A DNA stretch of 64,000 nucleotides from a bacterium HR19. GTDB lineage: Bacteria; Calescibacteriota; Calescibacteriia; Calescibacteriales; Calescibacteriaceae. Location of the stretch: contig BEHV01000006.1 of the NCBI GenBank assembly GCA_002898315.1, positions 60,984-124,983 on the forward strand. Direction: 5' to 3'. Below the pieces are notes generated by a model. It did no database searches and was not told the origin of the DNA. It saw only the letters and a program-made list of their open reading frames with translations. The position numbers were made by a program, and so were the translations under genes. Below are positions 1-10,684 of this stretch, one piece after another. Position 1 is the first letter of the stretch; each line of letters opens with the position of its first letter.

Positions 1-1072
1 CTTTTAAGAGAAATATTCTTATGGCGACAGACATAGTGAAATTGTTGCTTTCGTCAAAGTACGCAATAGCTCCGCAATACGGACCTCTTCTTTTTCTTTC
101 AACAAACTCAATTATCTCCATAGCTGACTTTTTCGGAGCTCCCGTTACCGAAGCAGGTGGAAAAGTCGCAAAAAGTATATCCTCCAGACATTCTTTCATC
201 AGCTCTCCTTCAACTTCTGATACAAGATGAACCAAAGTAGAATAGACCTCAACATCAAAAAGCCGTTTTACTTTCACTTTTCCGGGATGGCAGATTTTCC
301 CAAGATCATTCCTGACCATATCAACAATCATAAGATTTTCCGCTCTTTCTTTTTCATCTGCCACAAGTTCTGCTGAAACCCTTTCAACATCAGAAATACT
401 AAATAACCTTCTTGTTCCTTTTATGGGACAGCTTCTTATTGTGTCTCCTTTTTTCTCAAGGAAAAGTTCAGGAGAGCCACTTGCAATAACAAAACCTAAT
501 TCTGAAGAAAAATCAAAAAAAGCAGGATAATTCACTTTCTGAGCAAAAAAATATCTCAAAAACAAAGAAAATATCTCATCTGTGCTGTAGTACGGCAGTT
601 CAAAAGATATTCTGCGAGCTATATTCACCTGATAAACATCTCCATCAAATATCTTTCTCCTCACATATCTTACTCCTTCAATAAAGTCATTTTTTCCTTC
701 TTCAAAAATATCGCCTGTCAGCTTTACTTTCTCGGGTTTTCTATTCTTCTGCTCAAAAAAATTTTCCGATCTGATGAAATCTTCAAAGTTTTCTCTTTCT
801 TCTCTTTTCAGTGCTATAAAAACAGCATCAGGAAGGTTGAGGTCGTCATAACCGACCGGAAAGCTCTCAACAAACCTTGAAAGGTTATACGAAATAAAAC
901 CCGTTTTTTCTCCTTCTTCATTCTTCACAAAACTTTTGATGAGTGAGAAAGGATGACCTTTTTTATATTTTAGTTTTCTGCTGTTTTCTATCACAAATGA
1001 TTCTTCACCTTGAAGGATAAAAATTTTTGAACGGTTTCGTTTTTGCCAGATATAATTTCCAAAAACAAACAT
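1..1072 (-). CDS. pabB: Para-aminobenzoate/anthranilate synthase component I (chorismate-binding), partial, C-terminus beyond the left edge
   Basis: Reverse-strand reading from ATG at 1072 (MFVFGNYIWQKRNRSKIFILQGEES...) stays open to position 1. It contains the chorismate-binding motif ATFPPASVTGAPKKSAMEIIEFVERKRRGPYCGAIAYF. Absent from the ORF track because no stop lies in the window. Confidence 0.85.
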   Translation of the reverse strand, partial: MFVFGNYIWQKRNRSKIFILQGEESFVIENSRKLKYKKGHPFSLIKSFVKNEEGEKTGFISYNLSRFVESFPVGYDDLNLPDAVFIALKREERENFEDFIRSENFFEQKNRKPEKVKLTGDIFEEGKNDFIEGVRYVRRKIFDGDVYQVNIARRISFELPYYSTDEIFSLFLRYFFAQKVNYPAFFDFSSELGFVIASGSPELFLEKKGDTIRSCPIKGTRRLFSISDVERVSAELVADEKERAENLMIVDMVRNDLGKICHPGKVKVKRLFDVEVYSTLVHLVSEVEGELMKECLEDILFATFPPASVTGAPKKSAMEIIEFVERKRRGPYCGAIAYFDESNNFTMSVAIRIFLLK

Positions 1073-1169
1073 AACATCTCAACCAAGAAACCGCAAGATT
1101 TATTAAATTAAAACTCTTGAAATTGCGGATTTTTTGTGTGAAAAAATTTGAGTTCTGTTTTCTCGTTTT

Positions 1170-1577
1170 TCAGAGTTCTTTCTCTTTTTGTGTCACGAGA
1201 CCTATTTTTTCAACTCCCGCCTGTTTTAATATATCCATAACTTTAACAATAATTCCGTAGCTTATAGATTTCTCTGCTTCTATGAGTATTTCTTTTCGTT
1301 TGAGTTCGGAGACATACTTTTTAAGTTCATCGTAGTTTTTCAGAACAAGTCCGTTTATTCTTATTTCGTTGAGTTTATTTATCACAATAAGAGGTATATC
1401 TTCGGTTTGTTCAGTAGCTTGCGAAGTTTGAGCTGATGGAACATCTACATCAAAAGAGTATTTGAGAACAGGTGCAGTTATCATAAATATTATGAGGAGA
1501 ACGAGCATTATATCTATGAGCGGGATCATATTTATTGACGCTTCATAATCTTGACTATCTTTCTTGAACTCCATCAA
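1170..1577 (-). CDS. exbD: Biopolymer transport protein ExbD/TolR
   Basis: Single N-terminal TM with INMIPLIDIMLVLLIIFMITAP motif typical of ExbD/TolR. Confidence 0.9.
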   Translation of the reverse strand: MMEFKKDSQDYEASINMIPLIDIMLVLLIIFMITAPVLKYSFDVDVPSAQTSQATEQTEDIPLIVINKLNEIRINGLVLKNYDELKKYVSELKRKEILIEAEKSISYGIIVKVMDILKQAGVEKIGLVTQKEKEL

Positions 1578-1624
1578 TAGATATTTTTAAAAATTTGCAG
1601 TTCAAAGTGACGAGGGGAAAATTT

Positions 1625-2491
1625 TTACTCGCTTATCTTTTCAAGAACCACTTTCACCCTATCAAACCTCTTTGCTCTGAACCTTTTTTGAGCGTTCCCT
1701 TCTCTCACAGATATTTCAAGGGTATTATAAGAACCGAATATAAAAAGTGTCTGCCCCGCTTTTGCCTGTTCATAAGATGACAAAATCTTTCCGGGAATCT
1801 TCTTACCCCTCAGATATAGAGCTTTGAGACGATAGCCCGAAAAACAATCCTTTGGAATATCTGTTATTATGTTGCCAAATTTATCTATGTGTATCACCGA
1901 CCCCTCAATCTGATGCAAAGAATCGCTATCTTTGAGCTTCAACACAGGAAAACTCAAAATATGTGGATTAACCAATCTATGACTTGCAATTTCGCTAAAA
2001 TCCACACCAGAAGATATAAAGGCAGAAGCGGGACCAAAAATATCTCTTCCGTGAAAAGTTGAAGACAAAGGAAGAAAAACCCCAAGATCCTTCGCTTTAC
2101 CCTTTATCTTTTCATAATCAAGAACGAAAACCTCAAAATCGCCACGAAACAGCGGAGAGAATATCCCATTATCCGGTCCGACAAAATAAACTGTTTTAAC
2201 AAATTGAAGACCATCAAAATCAAAAGATATTCTGGTTCTACCGCAGATCGGCTTTCTCTTCCCCCCAACTCCCGGGTCAACGACACCGAGAACAACCGAG
2301 CTATCTGGTAAAAACTTCAAAATCTTCTCTATTATAAAGGCGCAAGCGTAAATATCAAACGAAGGAACATTATGAGTTATATCAATTATCCTCGCTTTGG
2401 GATTTATAGATAAGATAACCGCTTTCACAGCACCAACATACTCATCTTCAAGTCCATAATCTGTGATAAAAAATATCGGACGGTCAGACAT
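1625..2491 (-). CDS. SAM hydroxide adenosyltransferase (DUF62 family)
   Basis: ITDYGLEDEYVGAVKAVI, DITHNVPSFDI, VVDPGVGG, GPDNGIFSPL motifs. Confidence 0.9.
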   Translation of the reverse strand: MSDRPIFFITDYGLEDEYVGAVKAVILSINPKARIIDITHNVPSFDIYACAFIIEKILKFLPDSSVVLGVVDPGVGGKRKPICGRTRISFDFDGLQFVKTVYFVGPDNGIFSPLFRGDFEVFVLDYEKIKGKAKDLGVFLPLSSTFHGRDIFGPASAFISSGVDFSEIASHRLVNPHILSFPVLKLKDSDSLHQIEGSVIHIDKFGNIITDIPKDCFSGYRLKALYLRGKKIPGKILSSYEQAKAGQTLFIFGSYNTLEISVREGNAQKRFRAKRFDRVKVVLEKISE

Positions 2492-2543
2492 ATAGCTATA
2501 CCAAAAAAATAACCTTAAATTTCCCAGATGGGTTTTTTAATTT

Positions 2544-3272
2544 TTATTTTTTGTTATCTCCGTCTGATAACAACTTTTCAACGACATCTATGAAATTTAC
2601 AAGGAAAAGAAGTTTATTTTTGATGTATTTGAGCGTATCAACATCAAAAGACAATGGAGGGTTTTTGATAAGAATTGATGTCAATTTTTTAATGTAAAAA
2701 ACAGCAGATTGGCTCCCATCTTCTTTTGGGTCATCAAAATCTGCTGAATGTATTATCTGGAAAATTCCTGCGTCAGCAATATCATCTGAATCTTCACTGA
2801 TATTTTGGTTATTATTTTTGCCACGATTCACTTCATTTAGATTTGCGAGTATATCATCAATCACCTCAAAAACCTTACTTTTCTTGTCTGATAGTTTATC
2901 TTTATGAGAAGAGAAAGCTTTTACTATATCTATTTTCTCTTCATTTTTTTCTTCCACCTGACTGCTCCAGACGATCGGATAGTTTTTCTTTATCCATCTT
3001 TCTATCTCATATATTGGGACGGCGATAAAGCTTCTTCCGTTATGAGATACTCTCTTTTTCCATGTTGCTTTTGATATAAATTTATATACTGCTTTTTTGC
3101 TTTTTTTTATTCCGAAGTGTTCAAAAACCTTCTGAACCGCATCTGCTCCCAAAGCATATGGGATATTGTTTATCATCTTTACCCCATCAATATGAGAAAA
3201 TTCCCCTGAACCTGCTAAACTCTCCATCATAAGTGAAATTTTAGAAAAAAAGAAAAATTTTTTCAAATTCAA
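2544..3272 (-). CDS. Hypothetical protein, possible helix-turn-helix-like N-terminal region
   Basis: Long ORF in a co-directional cluster; no confident family. Confidence 0.6.
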   Translation of the reverse strand: MNLKKFFFFSKISLMMESLAGSGEFSHIDGVKMINNIPYALGADAVQKVFEHFGIKKSKKAVYKFISKATWKKRVSHNGRSFIAVPIYEIERWIKKNYPIVWSSQVEEKNEEKIDIVKAFSSHKDKLSDKKSKVFEVIDDILANLNEVNRGKNNNQNISEDSDDIADAGIFQIIHSADFDDPKEDGSQSAVFYIKKLTSILIKNPPLSFDVDTLKYIKNKLLFLVNFIDVVEKLLSDGDNKK

Positions 3273-3281
3273 GTGATAAAT

Positions 3282-3629
3282 TTATCCGGGGGGCCATCGC
3301 ATCTGTCTACCCCCGATGATATGAAAATGCAGATGATATACCGTCTGCCCACCTTCGGGATTTGTATTCACAACAAGACGGAAACCCTTTTCGGCAATCC
3401 CTACCTGATGAGCAATATTGTTGCATGTCTTTATCAGCTTGAAAACCAAATCCTTATCTCCTTCTGATATACCAAGTATGTTTTCAATGTGCTTTTTTGG
3501 TATAACGAGTATATGAACAGGGGCTTGCGGATTTATATCGTAAAAAGCCAGAATATCTTCGTCTTCATAAACCTTCCTTGAACTTATTTCTCCCTTCACT
3601 ATCTTGCAGAAAACACAATCCCTGCTCAT
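3282..3629 (-). CDS. HIT family protein (HinT-like)
   Basis: CVFCKIVKGEI... HLHFHIIGGRQM histidine triad; internal Met at 3629 preferred over the ORF-track start. Confidence 0.93.
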   Translation of the reverse strand: MSRDCVFCKIVKGEISSRKVYEDEDILAFYDINPQAPVHILVIPKKHIENILGISEGDKDLVFKLIKTCNNIAHQVGIAEKGFRLVVNTNPEGGQTVYHLHFHIIGGRQMRWPPG

Positions 3630-3737
3630 GGTTCTGACAACTTTCAATAATGGAGTAATAAGTTTCCAGCTGATTTGACTTTTTCCTAAAAATTTAACAA
3701 ATATCGTTCTGAAAAACCTGTTGTGTATCATCTCGGT

Positions 3738-5078
3738 TCAAATTCCCTCAAAAATTTTTCTCAACTCATAAACCAAGATGTCTTTGTACTTTTCAGCCAC
3801 GCTCTTATCTTCATGCTCAACCATAATGCGAAGCACAGGTTCCGTACCCGAATACCTTATAACAACCCTACCACCATCTCTTTTTACCTCCTCCTCAATC
3901 TTCCTTATAGAACTGAACTCATCTGAATCAAGTGATTTCTTGCGAGATACATGAATCTTCCCCTTCGCCTGATAGAACTTCTTTATAACAAGGTCTCTTA
4001 TATCTTTCCCGGACTTTATGACATATTGAAGGACTTTCAGAGCAGAAATAATACCATCTCCCGTCGGCAAAATATCAGATAAAATTATATGCCCCGACTC
4101 CTCGCCTCCGAGATTTGCTCCCAAATTTTTCATTCTATAAGCTATGTTCCTATCTCCAACATCAACCCTCTCAAAGTTCAACCCGAGATTTCTCACAAAA
4201 ATTTCAAGCGCAGAGTTAGAAAGTATTGTCCCAACAACACCCCACTTCAAAGTTCCTTCCTTACTCATAAAAAGAGCAAGAAGAGATAATATATGATCAC
4301 CGTCAAAAAGGTTTCCTTCCGAATCACCAATAAGAACTCTATCTCCATCTCCGTCAAATATTATTTTGAAATCCCCTTCTTCTGATAGAGCCCGAGATGG
4401 TTCTTCACTTCCTACGCCTACATTTATGTTCTCTCCGTTCGGCTCACAGCCGATTTTCTTAACATTAGCTCCGAGCTCCTCAAATATTTCGGGAGCAACA
4501 AGGTATGTAGAGCCGTTAGAACAATCTAAAACAACTTTCACGCCAGATAAAAATTTCTCTCGGAAAAAACTCAAAACAAAGCTTTTGTAAGTGTTTCTCA
4601 CAAGTTCAGGATTAAAAACTAAATCTGCAAATTTCAAGTTCAAACTTGAATTTTGCGCCAGAAAGCTTCTCTCTATCTTCTCCTCAAGTTCTTTATCTGC
4701 TTTAAAACCATCTTTCTTGAAAAATTTTATTCCGTTAAAGTGCGGGGGATTGTGGGAAGCAGAGACGGAAAAACCCCCATCAAAACCAAGAGACAAAACA
4801 ATTGCAGAAACAGAAGGAGTAGGCAAAACGCCTCCTAAAATTACATCATATCCCAAAGAAGAAAGAACACCGCCAAAAATAGAAGTGATGGACAAAGAAG
4901 ACCTCCTCGTATCCCAAACCAAAACATATCTTCCCTCCCGAAGGACACAGGAGGAAGCAAGAGCAATTTTATATATCAGCTCTGGGCTATATATAATTTC
5001 TTCTTCTCCCTTTGCTTTTTCAGGAACGACAACGAACCTTATACCATCTGTGCCAAAGAGCTTCATATCAAAACTCAA
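3738..5078 (-). CDS. glmM: Phosphoglucosamine mutase
   Basis: KLFGTDGIRF, SVSASHNPPHFNGIKFF active-site Ser, DGDGDR metal loop, RYSGTEPVLRIM. Confidence 0.95.
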   Translation of the reverse strand: MSFDMKLFGTDGIRFVVVPEKAKGEEEIIYSPELIYKIALASSCVLREGRYVLVWDTRRSSLSITSIFGGVLSSLGYDVILGGVLPTPSVSAIVLSLGFDGGFSVSASHNPPHFNGIKFFKKDGFKADKELEEKIERSFLAQNSSLNLKFADLVFNPELVRNTYKSFVLSFFREKFLSGVKVVLDCSNGSTYLVAPEIFEELGANVKKIGCEPNGENINVGVGSEEPSRALSEEGDFKIIFDGDGDRVLIGDSEGNLFDGDHILSLLALFMSKEGTLKWGVVGTILSNSALEIFVRNLGLNFERVDVGDRNIAYRMKNLGANLGGEESGHIILSDILPTGDGIISALKVLQYVIKSGKDIRDLVIKKFYQAKGKIHVSRKKSLDSDEFSSIRKIEEEVKRDGGRVVIRYSGTEPVLRIMVEHEDKSVAEKYKDILVYELRKIFEGI

Positions 5079-5186
5079 AGGTGTTTTACGCAGAAAAATA
5101 CGATATTCAAAAATTTTAAGAATTCAGGCAAATAGCAAAACGCATCAATCTCATATTTTTTTAATTCAAGTATGTTCGCAGAATAT

Positions 5187-6326
5187 CTACTCATAAAAAT
5201 CGTAAAAAAAATATATGCTTTCTACAACATATCTCATCTGCTCGAGGGTCATATTATAAAAGATAGGGAGACGCAACAATCTCCTGCTTTCTCTTGTGGT
5301 GAATTTATCTTCTCCTCTGAACTCTCCGAATCTCCTCCCAGCCGGAGAGCTGTGCAAGGGGACATAATGAGTTTCCGCTTGAACCCCTTGCTCCCTGAGA
5401 AAATTAATTAGCTTCTTTCTCTCCCGCTCATCTTTTGTCTTTATGAAAAACATGTGCCCGTTGCTTTCACATTCAGAGGGAACAGTCATAAGCTCTATCT
5501 TATCTTCAAGAGGTGTAAGAGATGATTTGTAGTAATTCCATATAGATAGCCTTTCTTTCGTTATTTGGTCTATGAGCTCAAGCTGTCCCCAAAGGTATGC
5601 TGCATTGACATTGCTCATAGCAAAGTTGCTTCCCTTATCAACCCAGGTATATTCTTCTACAATTCCTTTGAGGAAAAGCGGTTTCGTTGTCCCTCTTTCT
5701 CTGACTATCTCCGCTCTCTCTATGAATTTTTCGTCGTTTATTATGAGAAGCCCTCCCTGACCTGCGCTCGTGCAGTTTTTCGTATAGTGAAAAGAAAAAC
5801 ACCCAAAAGTTCCCATTGTTCCGGTATATTTCCCGTTATACTTTGAATTTATAGCATGTGCAGAATCTTCTATGACATAAACTCCCGTTTTTTCTGATAT
5901 TTCAATTATCTTATCTATCTGACACGGGACTCCTCCGTAATGTATAACACATACCGCTTTTGTTCTCGGAGTTATTGCTTTTTCAACTTCATATGGGTCA
6001 ATATTCATCGTCTTTGGTTCAATATCAACGAAAACTATTCTTGCACCAAAAATCACAAAGGCGTTTGCAACAGAAGCAAAAGCATAAGACGGCATTATTA
6101 TCTCATCTCCCGGTTCTATATCAAGCAAAATAGCAATTATTTCAAGAGCATGAGTGCACGACGAAGTCAAAAGCGCTCTTTTACATCCAAATCTCTTTTC
6201 AAACCATTCCTCGCATTTTTTTATGTATTTATCAGATGGATTACGCAAAGCGTCAAGAACATATCTATCTTCATTCCCGGTGTAGCACGGAATATTAAAT
6301 GGAACTTTTATATCATCAAAATTCAT
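5187..6326 (-). CDS. DegT/DnrJ/EryC1/StrS family PLP-dependent aminotransferase
   Basis: SSCTHALEIIAILLDIEPGDEIIMPSYAFASVANAF, VIEDSAHAI, SFHYTKNCTSAGQGG. Confidence 0.93.
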   Translation of the reverse strand: MNFDDIKVPFNIPCYTGNEDRYVLDALRNPSDKYIKKCEEWFEKRFGCKRALLTSSCTHALEIIAILLDIEPGDEIIMPSYAFASVANAFVIFGARIVFVDIEPKTMNIDPYEVEKAITPRTKAVCVIHYGGVPCQIDKIIEISEKTGVYVIEDSAHAINSKYNGKYTGTMGTFGCFSFHYTKNCTSAGQGGLLIINDEKFIERAEIVRERGTTKPLFLKGIVEEYTWVDKGSNFAMSNVNAAYLWGQLELIDQITKERLSIWNYYKSSLTPLEDKIELMTVPSECESNGHMFFIKTKDERERKKLINFLREQGVQAETHYVPLHSSPAGRRFGEFRGEDKFTTRESRRLLRLPIFYNMTLEQMRYVVESIYFFYDFYE

Positions 6327-6373
6327 CAGAAAAACAAGATACAAAAACGATACAAAAAAAGTTAAAAATCAAA

Positions 6374-8119
6374 TCAATTAAATGAAATTTCATAGACAAA
6401 AAATTTCTGTGTTCTGAAAACCTCTTTCAGATAAAATTCTTTTTCCTCTTTTTGTTTTTCTCTTATAACATGAGATAAGCCGAAAGAAATCGCAGAATTT
6501 TTAAGCTCATCAATATCTTCTAATCTCAAAAATTCACTGCGTAATGAATTCTCATACTCAATTTTTAGAAAATTTTTCTCAAACCTATCTTTCAGCTTGA
6601 CTTTTAAATCATGTGGCAAACCGGAAAGGTCGGTCAGGACACCTCTGATCTCGTATAAATCTGGGAAATCGCTCACCAAATCAAAATATTTTTCAAGTTC
6701 AGAAAGATAAGTTTGAATGTCTAAGCCCTGAAATTTTACGTTCAAAATCCTTCTCCTGAAAATTTCATCCTCATCAATAGGTATAAAAATATAAGTTCGC
6801 ACATCAAGGTAAGTGGAGTAAGGGCAGATGCGAAAAAGAATAGGAGTTATTTCGGAAGGCACAGAAAGAGTTTTTATCTTTCCTCTGTTATCTTTTATCC
6901 ACCCGCATATCTTCTCAAAATCATCTTTCAATTCAATTTGCTTTCTTATATGTGAAAATATACCCATACGCTCTATAAAAAATCTTTCTTTTAAAAGAAA
7001 AACAGAAAAGAAAATCACAGGATACAAAAAAAGACCGAAAGAGAGAGCGCTTATGAATTTTTTCAAAAACATCAGATTCAACCTGTAAATCAAAATTTTC
7101 AAAAAGTAAAAAATAGCTATTACTGAAAACAGGTAAAAAGCGTAGTAAAAATGCCTTTCTTGAACTGTGATTCCAGTGATAAAATTTTGAAAACCGAGAA
7201 CCACAGAAGAAACCCAGAAGAAAAAAAGATTTTTTTCCTTCTCAAACTTTAAAATGTAGAAAACAGAAATAAAAGAAAGAAACAAAATAATGTAATTTTT
7301 TTTCTCCAAGAGGAAATCAATTTTTTTTGCTCTGAAAGGTGTAAGCAATATTCCTCTCTGGAGCATCTCATCTGTGTGCTCATAGTTTGTCTGCAAAAAG
7401 TTATGTATGAGCGCAGGTAGAGCAATAAAAAAAGCCAAAAAAGAAAACTCAAAAACTTCCTTTCTTCTCCTGCTGTCAAATATCAAAAGGAGAACAACAA
7501 AAAGTAGTGCATGAACATAGTAGTAAAACTGTCCCCAGAAGTTTAAACCGAAAGCAATCGCCAGAACAATTTTTTGTGAGAGAGTGAGTTTTTCTTGCGA
7601 ACTTAACCATCGCGAAACCAAAAGAGAAAAAAACAGAAAAACCGCTATGAGAGGATTTGGATTAAATCCACGAGAGATTATGAACCCAAAAAAAGGTGAA
7701 TGATTAAGCTCCAATTTACCAGATGAAAAACGGAGGATTTCACCAACAGTTAGTATAGAAACAGCAAGAGCCAAAAGAGAAATTGAAGTATCTTTTATGA
7801 AGTTTTTTATCGTCCAGAAAAGAAAAAATACAATAGCAAAACATCCGATTATCTTCAAAAATATAACTGTGTGCTTTGGGTCTTCAAGAAATAGCTTGAT
7901 AAGTTTGCATAAAACAGAAAACAAAAACATAGAAAAACATCTTTCTGCTTGAACTTCACAAATCCCGCAAGAATGGAAAAAAACAGCTACCCAGTTATCC
8001 TCATCACCCGTAATAGAAAATGGGAAACCATAATTTATGTTGAGGTAAATATACGGAAAGATAAGAGAAAAAGAGAAAATAAACAAAACGAGATTGATAA
8101 AAAAACTTTCTCTCTTCAT
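6374..8119 (-). CDS. Polytopic membrane protein, function unknown
   Basis: Multiple hydrophobic segments over the first ~380 aa, soluble C-terminus. Confidence 0.75.
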   Translation of the reverse strand: MKRESFFINLVLFIFSFSLIFPYIYLNINYGFPFSITGDEDNWVAVFFHSCGICEVQAERCFSMFLFSVLCKLIKLFLEDPKHTVIFLKIIGCFAIVFFLFWTIKNFIKDTSISLLALAVSILTVGEILRFSSGKLELNHSPFFGFIISRGFNPNPLIAVFLFFSLLVSRWLSSQEKLTLSQKIVLAIAFGLNFWGQFYYYVHALLFVVLLLIFDSRRRKEVFEFSFLAFFIALPALIHNFLQTNYEHTDEMLQRGILLTPFRAKKIDFLLEKKNYIILFLSFISVFYILKFEKEKNLFFFWVSSVVLGFQNFITGITVQERHFYYAFYLFSVIAIFYFLKILIYRLNLMFLKKFISALSFGLFLYPVIFFSVFLLKERFFIERMGIFSHIRKQIELKDDFEKICGWIKDNRGKIKTLSVPSEITPILFRICPYSTYLDVRTYIFIPIDEDEIFRRRILNVKFQGLDIQTYLSELEKYFDLVSDFPDLYEIRGVLTDLSGLPHDLKVKLKDRFEKNFLKIEYENSLRSEFLRLEDIDELKNSAISFGLSHVIREKQKEEKEFYLKEVFRTQKFFVYEISFN

Positions 8120-8134
8120 CGTTTTTTAGCTCAT

Positions 8135-9016
8135 CTATGAAGAAATTATACCGTATTTTTTCAAGAAACTCTCAACAGCGTAATTGACTTTATCTGGAAA
8201 CTCCAAAGGTGTGTAGTGAGAACCTCCCTTTATCTCAACAACTTCTGATTTCGGTATTTTCAGAGCCATATCAATTGCAAACTTTGCGGGAGTGAAGAGG
8301 TCAGATGAACCATAAATTATAAGGGTTGGAACAGATATTTTGTGGAGAATATTTTCAGCATCGTGTCTCCCGAGAGCAGAAAAGTTTTTTACATACTCTT
8401 TCATATCAAGAGAAAGCCAAGATAAAACGAGTTCCTTTGCTATATCTTTGTACTCGCTCATAGTAAAGAGGCCAAGATGTGATGCTAATTTGAGGAGCAA
8501 ACTTTTTCTGGCTAAAACACGAGCGAGCGGGAAAAAACATCTCATCCCGTCCTGCATAAACAGGAAAAATAATTTCCAAACCCAATATGGAAACCTGCCA
8601 TAAAAAGCTTTCTCAAAAGGTTTCCCAGAAACACCATTTATCTGAATGAGAGCTAAAAACTTCTCCGGGTGCATTCCGTAGAATTCAAAATTAAGCTGAA
8701 CTCCCATACTCCAACCGAAAAATATAGCTTTTTCAACGTCAAAATAATTCAAAATAACCTCAAGGTCTTTTGCGTGGTGCTGTATTTCGTAAAAACCGGT
8801 TTTAGGTCTTTCGCTTTTGTAAAGCCCCCTGTAATCCCAAGATATAAATCTTATTTTATCTCTGAAATGTTCAAGAAGTGGGGTCCACGCTGTTATGTCT
8901 CCTCCAAGCCCATTAGATAAAACCGCAACAGCTTCTCCCTCCTGGGTATCATACACCGCTAAGCGAGTTCCGTCCCAGCTTTCAATGAATTCCTCTTTTA
9001 TATCTATTCTGCTCAC
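8135..9016 (-). CDS. Alpha/beta hydrolase
   Basis: FFGWSMGVQLNFEFY nucleophile elbow, GSSDLFTPAKFA, GGSHYTPLEFP; GTG start. Confidence 0.9.
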   Translation of the reverse strand: MSRIDIKEEFIESWDGTRLAVYDTQEGEAVAVLSNGLGGDITAWTPLLEHFRDKIRFISWDYRGLYKSERPKTGFYEIQHHAKDLEVILNYFDVEKAIFFGWSMGVQLNFEFYGMHPEKFLALIQINGVSGKPFEKAFYGRFPYWVWKLFFLFMQDGMRCFFPLARVLARKSLLLKLASHLGLFTMSEYKDIAKELVLSWLSLDMKEYVKNFSALGRHDAENILHKISVPTLIIYGSSDLFTPAKFAIDMALKIPKSEVVEIKGGSHYTPLEFPDKVNYAVESFLKKYGIISS

Positions 9017-9095
9017 TATAACTCAAATTTTAAAAAATATCTTGATTGATAAATTTTGTGATGATTGAGGTAAATGAGTTTCTCTCGGGACTTTA

Positions 9096-9824
9096 TCAAG
9101 ATATGCGTTTTACATCTTCTGGCGAGTGGAGACCGCATTCGGTCTTGCCGGTTCCAGACCATCTTCCTGCCCTGAAATCTTGACCGGGTCTCACCGGCTG
9201 AGTACACGGAGCACATCCTATTGATGGATAACCCATATCGTGAAGCCGATTATAAGGCACATTGTTTTTCTTTATGTAATCCCACACTTCCCGATAGGTC
9301 CACCTCACGAGCGGATTTATCTTTATCAGACCGAAAACTTTATCTTTCTCAACAACTTTTGCATTCCTCCTCGTTTCAGATTGCTCTCTTCTTATTCCTG
9401 TTATCCATGCGTGATAGTTTGAAAGCGCGTTTTTCATAGGAAGGACTTTTCTCAAAGTACAGCAGAGGTTAGGGTCTTTGAAGAAAAGTTGGGGGCCGAA
9501 TTTTTTCTCCTGCTCTTCGGGAGTGTATTCAGATTTTACAACAACTATATTAGCGTTGTATTTTTGGCGGGCTTTTTCAAGGAGCAAAAGTGTATCAGCA
9601 AGATGGAAATCTGTATCTAAAAATAGGAACGGAATATCTTTTTTTATTTTGACTGCCATATCCATTATCACCATGTCTTCTGCACCAAGAGAGCAACCTA
9701 TCGCTAATTTATCTCCAAATGACTCACAAGCCCACTTTATTATGTTCTCAGCGCTTTCGTTCTCAAGCTTCTCCGCAAAGTAATTTATCTTCTCTTCTTC
9801 CCATATAAAACCATCTGCACCCAT
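9096..9824 (-). CDS. cysH: Phosphoadenylyl/adenylyl-sulfate reductase, APS-reductase type
   Basis: CCTLRKVLPM and GCAPCTQPV cysteine pairs (Fe-S type), FLDTDFHLADT, ECGLH motif; SD GGAGG upstream. Confidence 0.92.
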   Translation of the reverse strand: MGADGFIWEEEKINYFAEKLENESAENIIKWACESFGDKLAIGCSLGAEDMVIMDMAVKIKKDIPFLFLDTDFHLADTLLLLEKARQKYNANIVVVKSEYTPEEQEKKFGPQLFFKDPNLCCTLRKVLPMKNALSNYHAWITGIRREQSETRRNAKVVEKDKVFGLIKINPLVRWTYREVWDYIKKNNVPYNRLHDMGYPSIGCAPCTQPVRPGQDFRAGRWSGTGKTECGLHSPEDVKRIS

Positions 9825-9946
9825 ACTTGTTTTCCTCCTTCTTCAAAAGCAAAGTTTTATCCCTCGCTTTATTAATAAGCAAAATTCATACCATACAAAC
9901 AGAGCAAAATATGTTTCAGAAAATTTCCTTATGTTTCTTTTATGTT

Positions 9947-10585
9947 TCATTTTTTGTTCTTTCTCCAAGGACAAACCTCAAGAGCGGTCTGAATTATTCT
10001 CTCCAAATCTTCTTCTTTTACCTCTCCGAATGATTTCTCTGTGTATGGTATGTGAACTACGGGAGCGAACTCACATCTTCCGAGACAAACCCACTCTCTC
10101 ACCTCAACTTCTTTACCCTCCGCTTTCTCTCTGAGTTTTTTCAAAATCTCCTCTGAACCTTTGAGATGGCAAGGTAAAGAATTGCAGACATAAATTTCTG
10201 CCTTACCGTCAAAACCTTCAAGCATCGTGTAGAATGTGGCAACTCCGAGAATGAAAGCAGGAGAAAATTCAGAAAGCTTTGAAATCTCCTCCATGTATTC
10301 AATATATATCACTCCGAAATTTTCTTTGAGGTCGCTGAGCAAAGGTATAAGGAAAGAGCTTCCCTCTGGGAACTCGTTTTTTCTCCTCTCAAAAAAAAGC
10401 TTTATTTTTGCTTTCTCTTCCTCTGATATATATCCTTTTTTTGGAAATCTTTTACTGACAAAATTTTCGTTAGCCCACTCTTTCAGGTTCTCTTTATATA
10501 CTCCATAAGTTGGACTGATGAACTTAAAAGGAATAAGCTCACTTTCTGGATGGATATGTTCTATCCCTCTCCTTCTTATAGCCAT
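9947..10585 (-). CDS. nuoE: NADH dehydrogenase 24 kDa subunit (NuoE/HndA-like thioredoxin-fold ferredoxin)
   Basis: LGVATFYTMLEGF, VCNSLPCHLKGSEEIL, WVCLGRCEFAPVV four-Cys pattern. Confidence 0.88.
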   Translation of the reverse strand: MAIRRRGIEHIHPESELIPFKFISPTYGVYKENLKEWANENFVSKRFPKKGYISEEEKAKIKLFFERRKNEFPEGSSFLIPLLSDLKENFGVIYIEYMEEISKLSEFSPAFILGVATFYTMLEGFDGKAEIYVCNSLPCHLKGSEEILKKLREKAEGKEVEVREWVCLGRCEFAPVVHIPYTEKSFGEVKEEDLERIIQTALEVCPWRKNKK

Positions 10586-10684
10586 AAAAGTATTTTTTAT
10601 TTTTCTGGAAATCTTTGAGATAAAAACAAAAAAGTAGAAGAAGATTATAAATTTAGGGAAACTGAAATTATGGAGGGGACGAAA

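Noticed and set aside
21-230. 69-aa plus-strand ORF at the left edge
   Set aside because: Antisense to the partial pabB, which has strong chorismate-binding motifs.
4591-5196. 201-aa plus-strand ORF opposite glmM
   Set aside because: Entirely antisense to a clear glmM with intact motifs; no recognisable domain.
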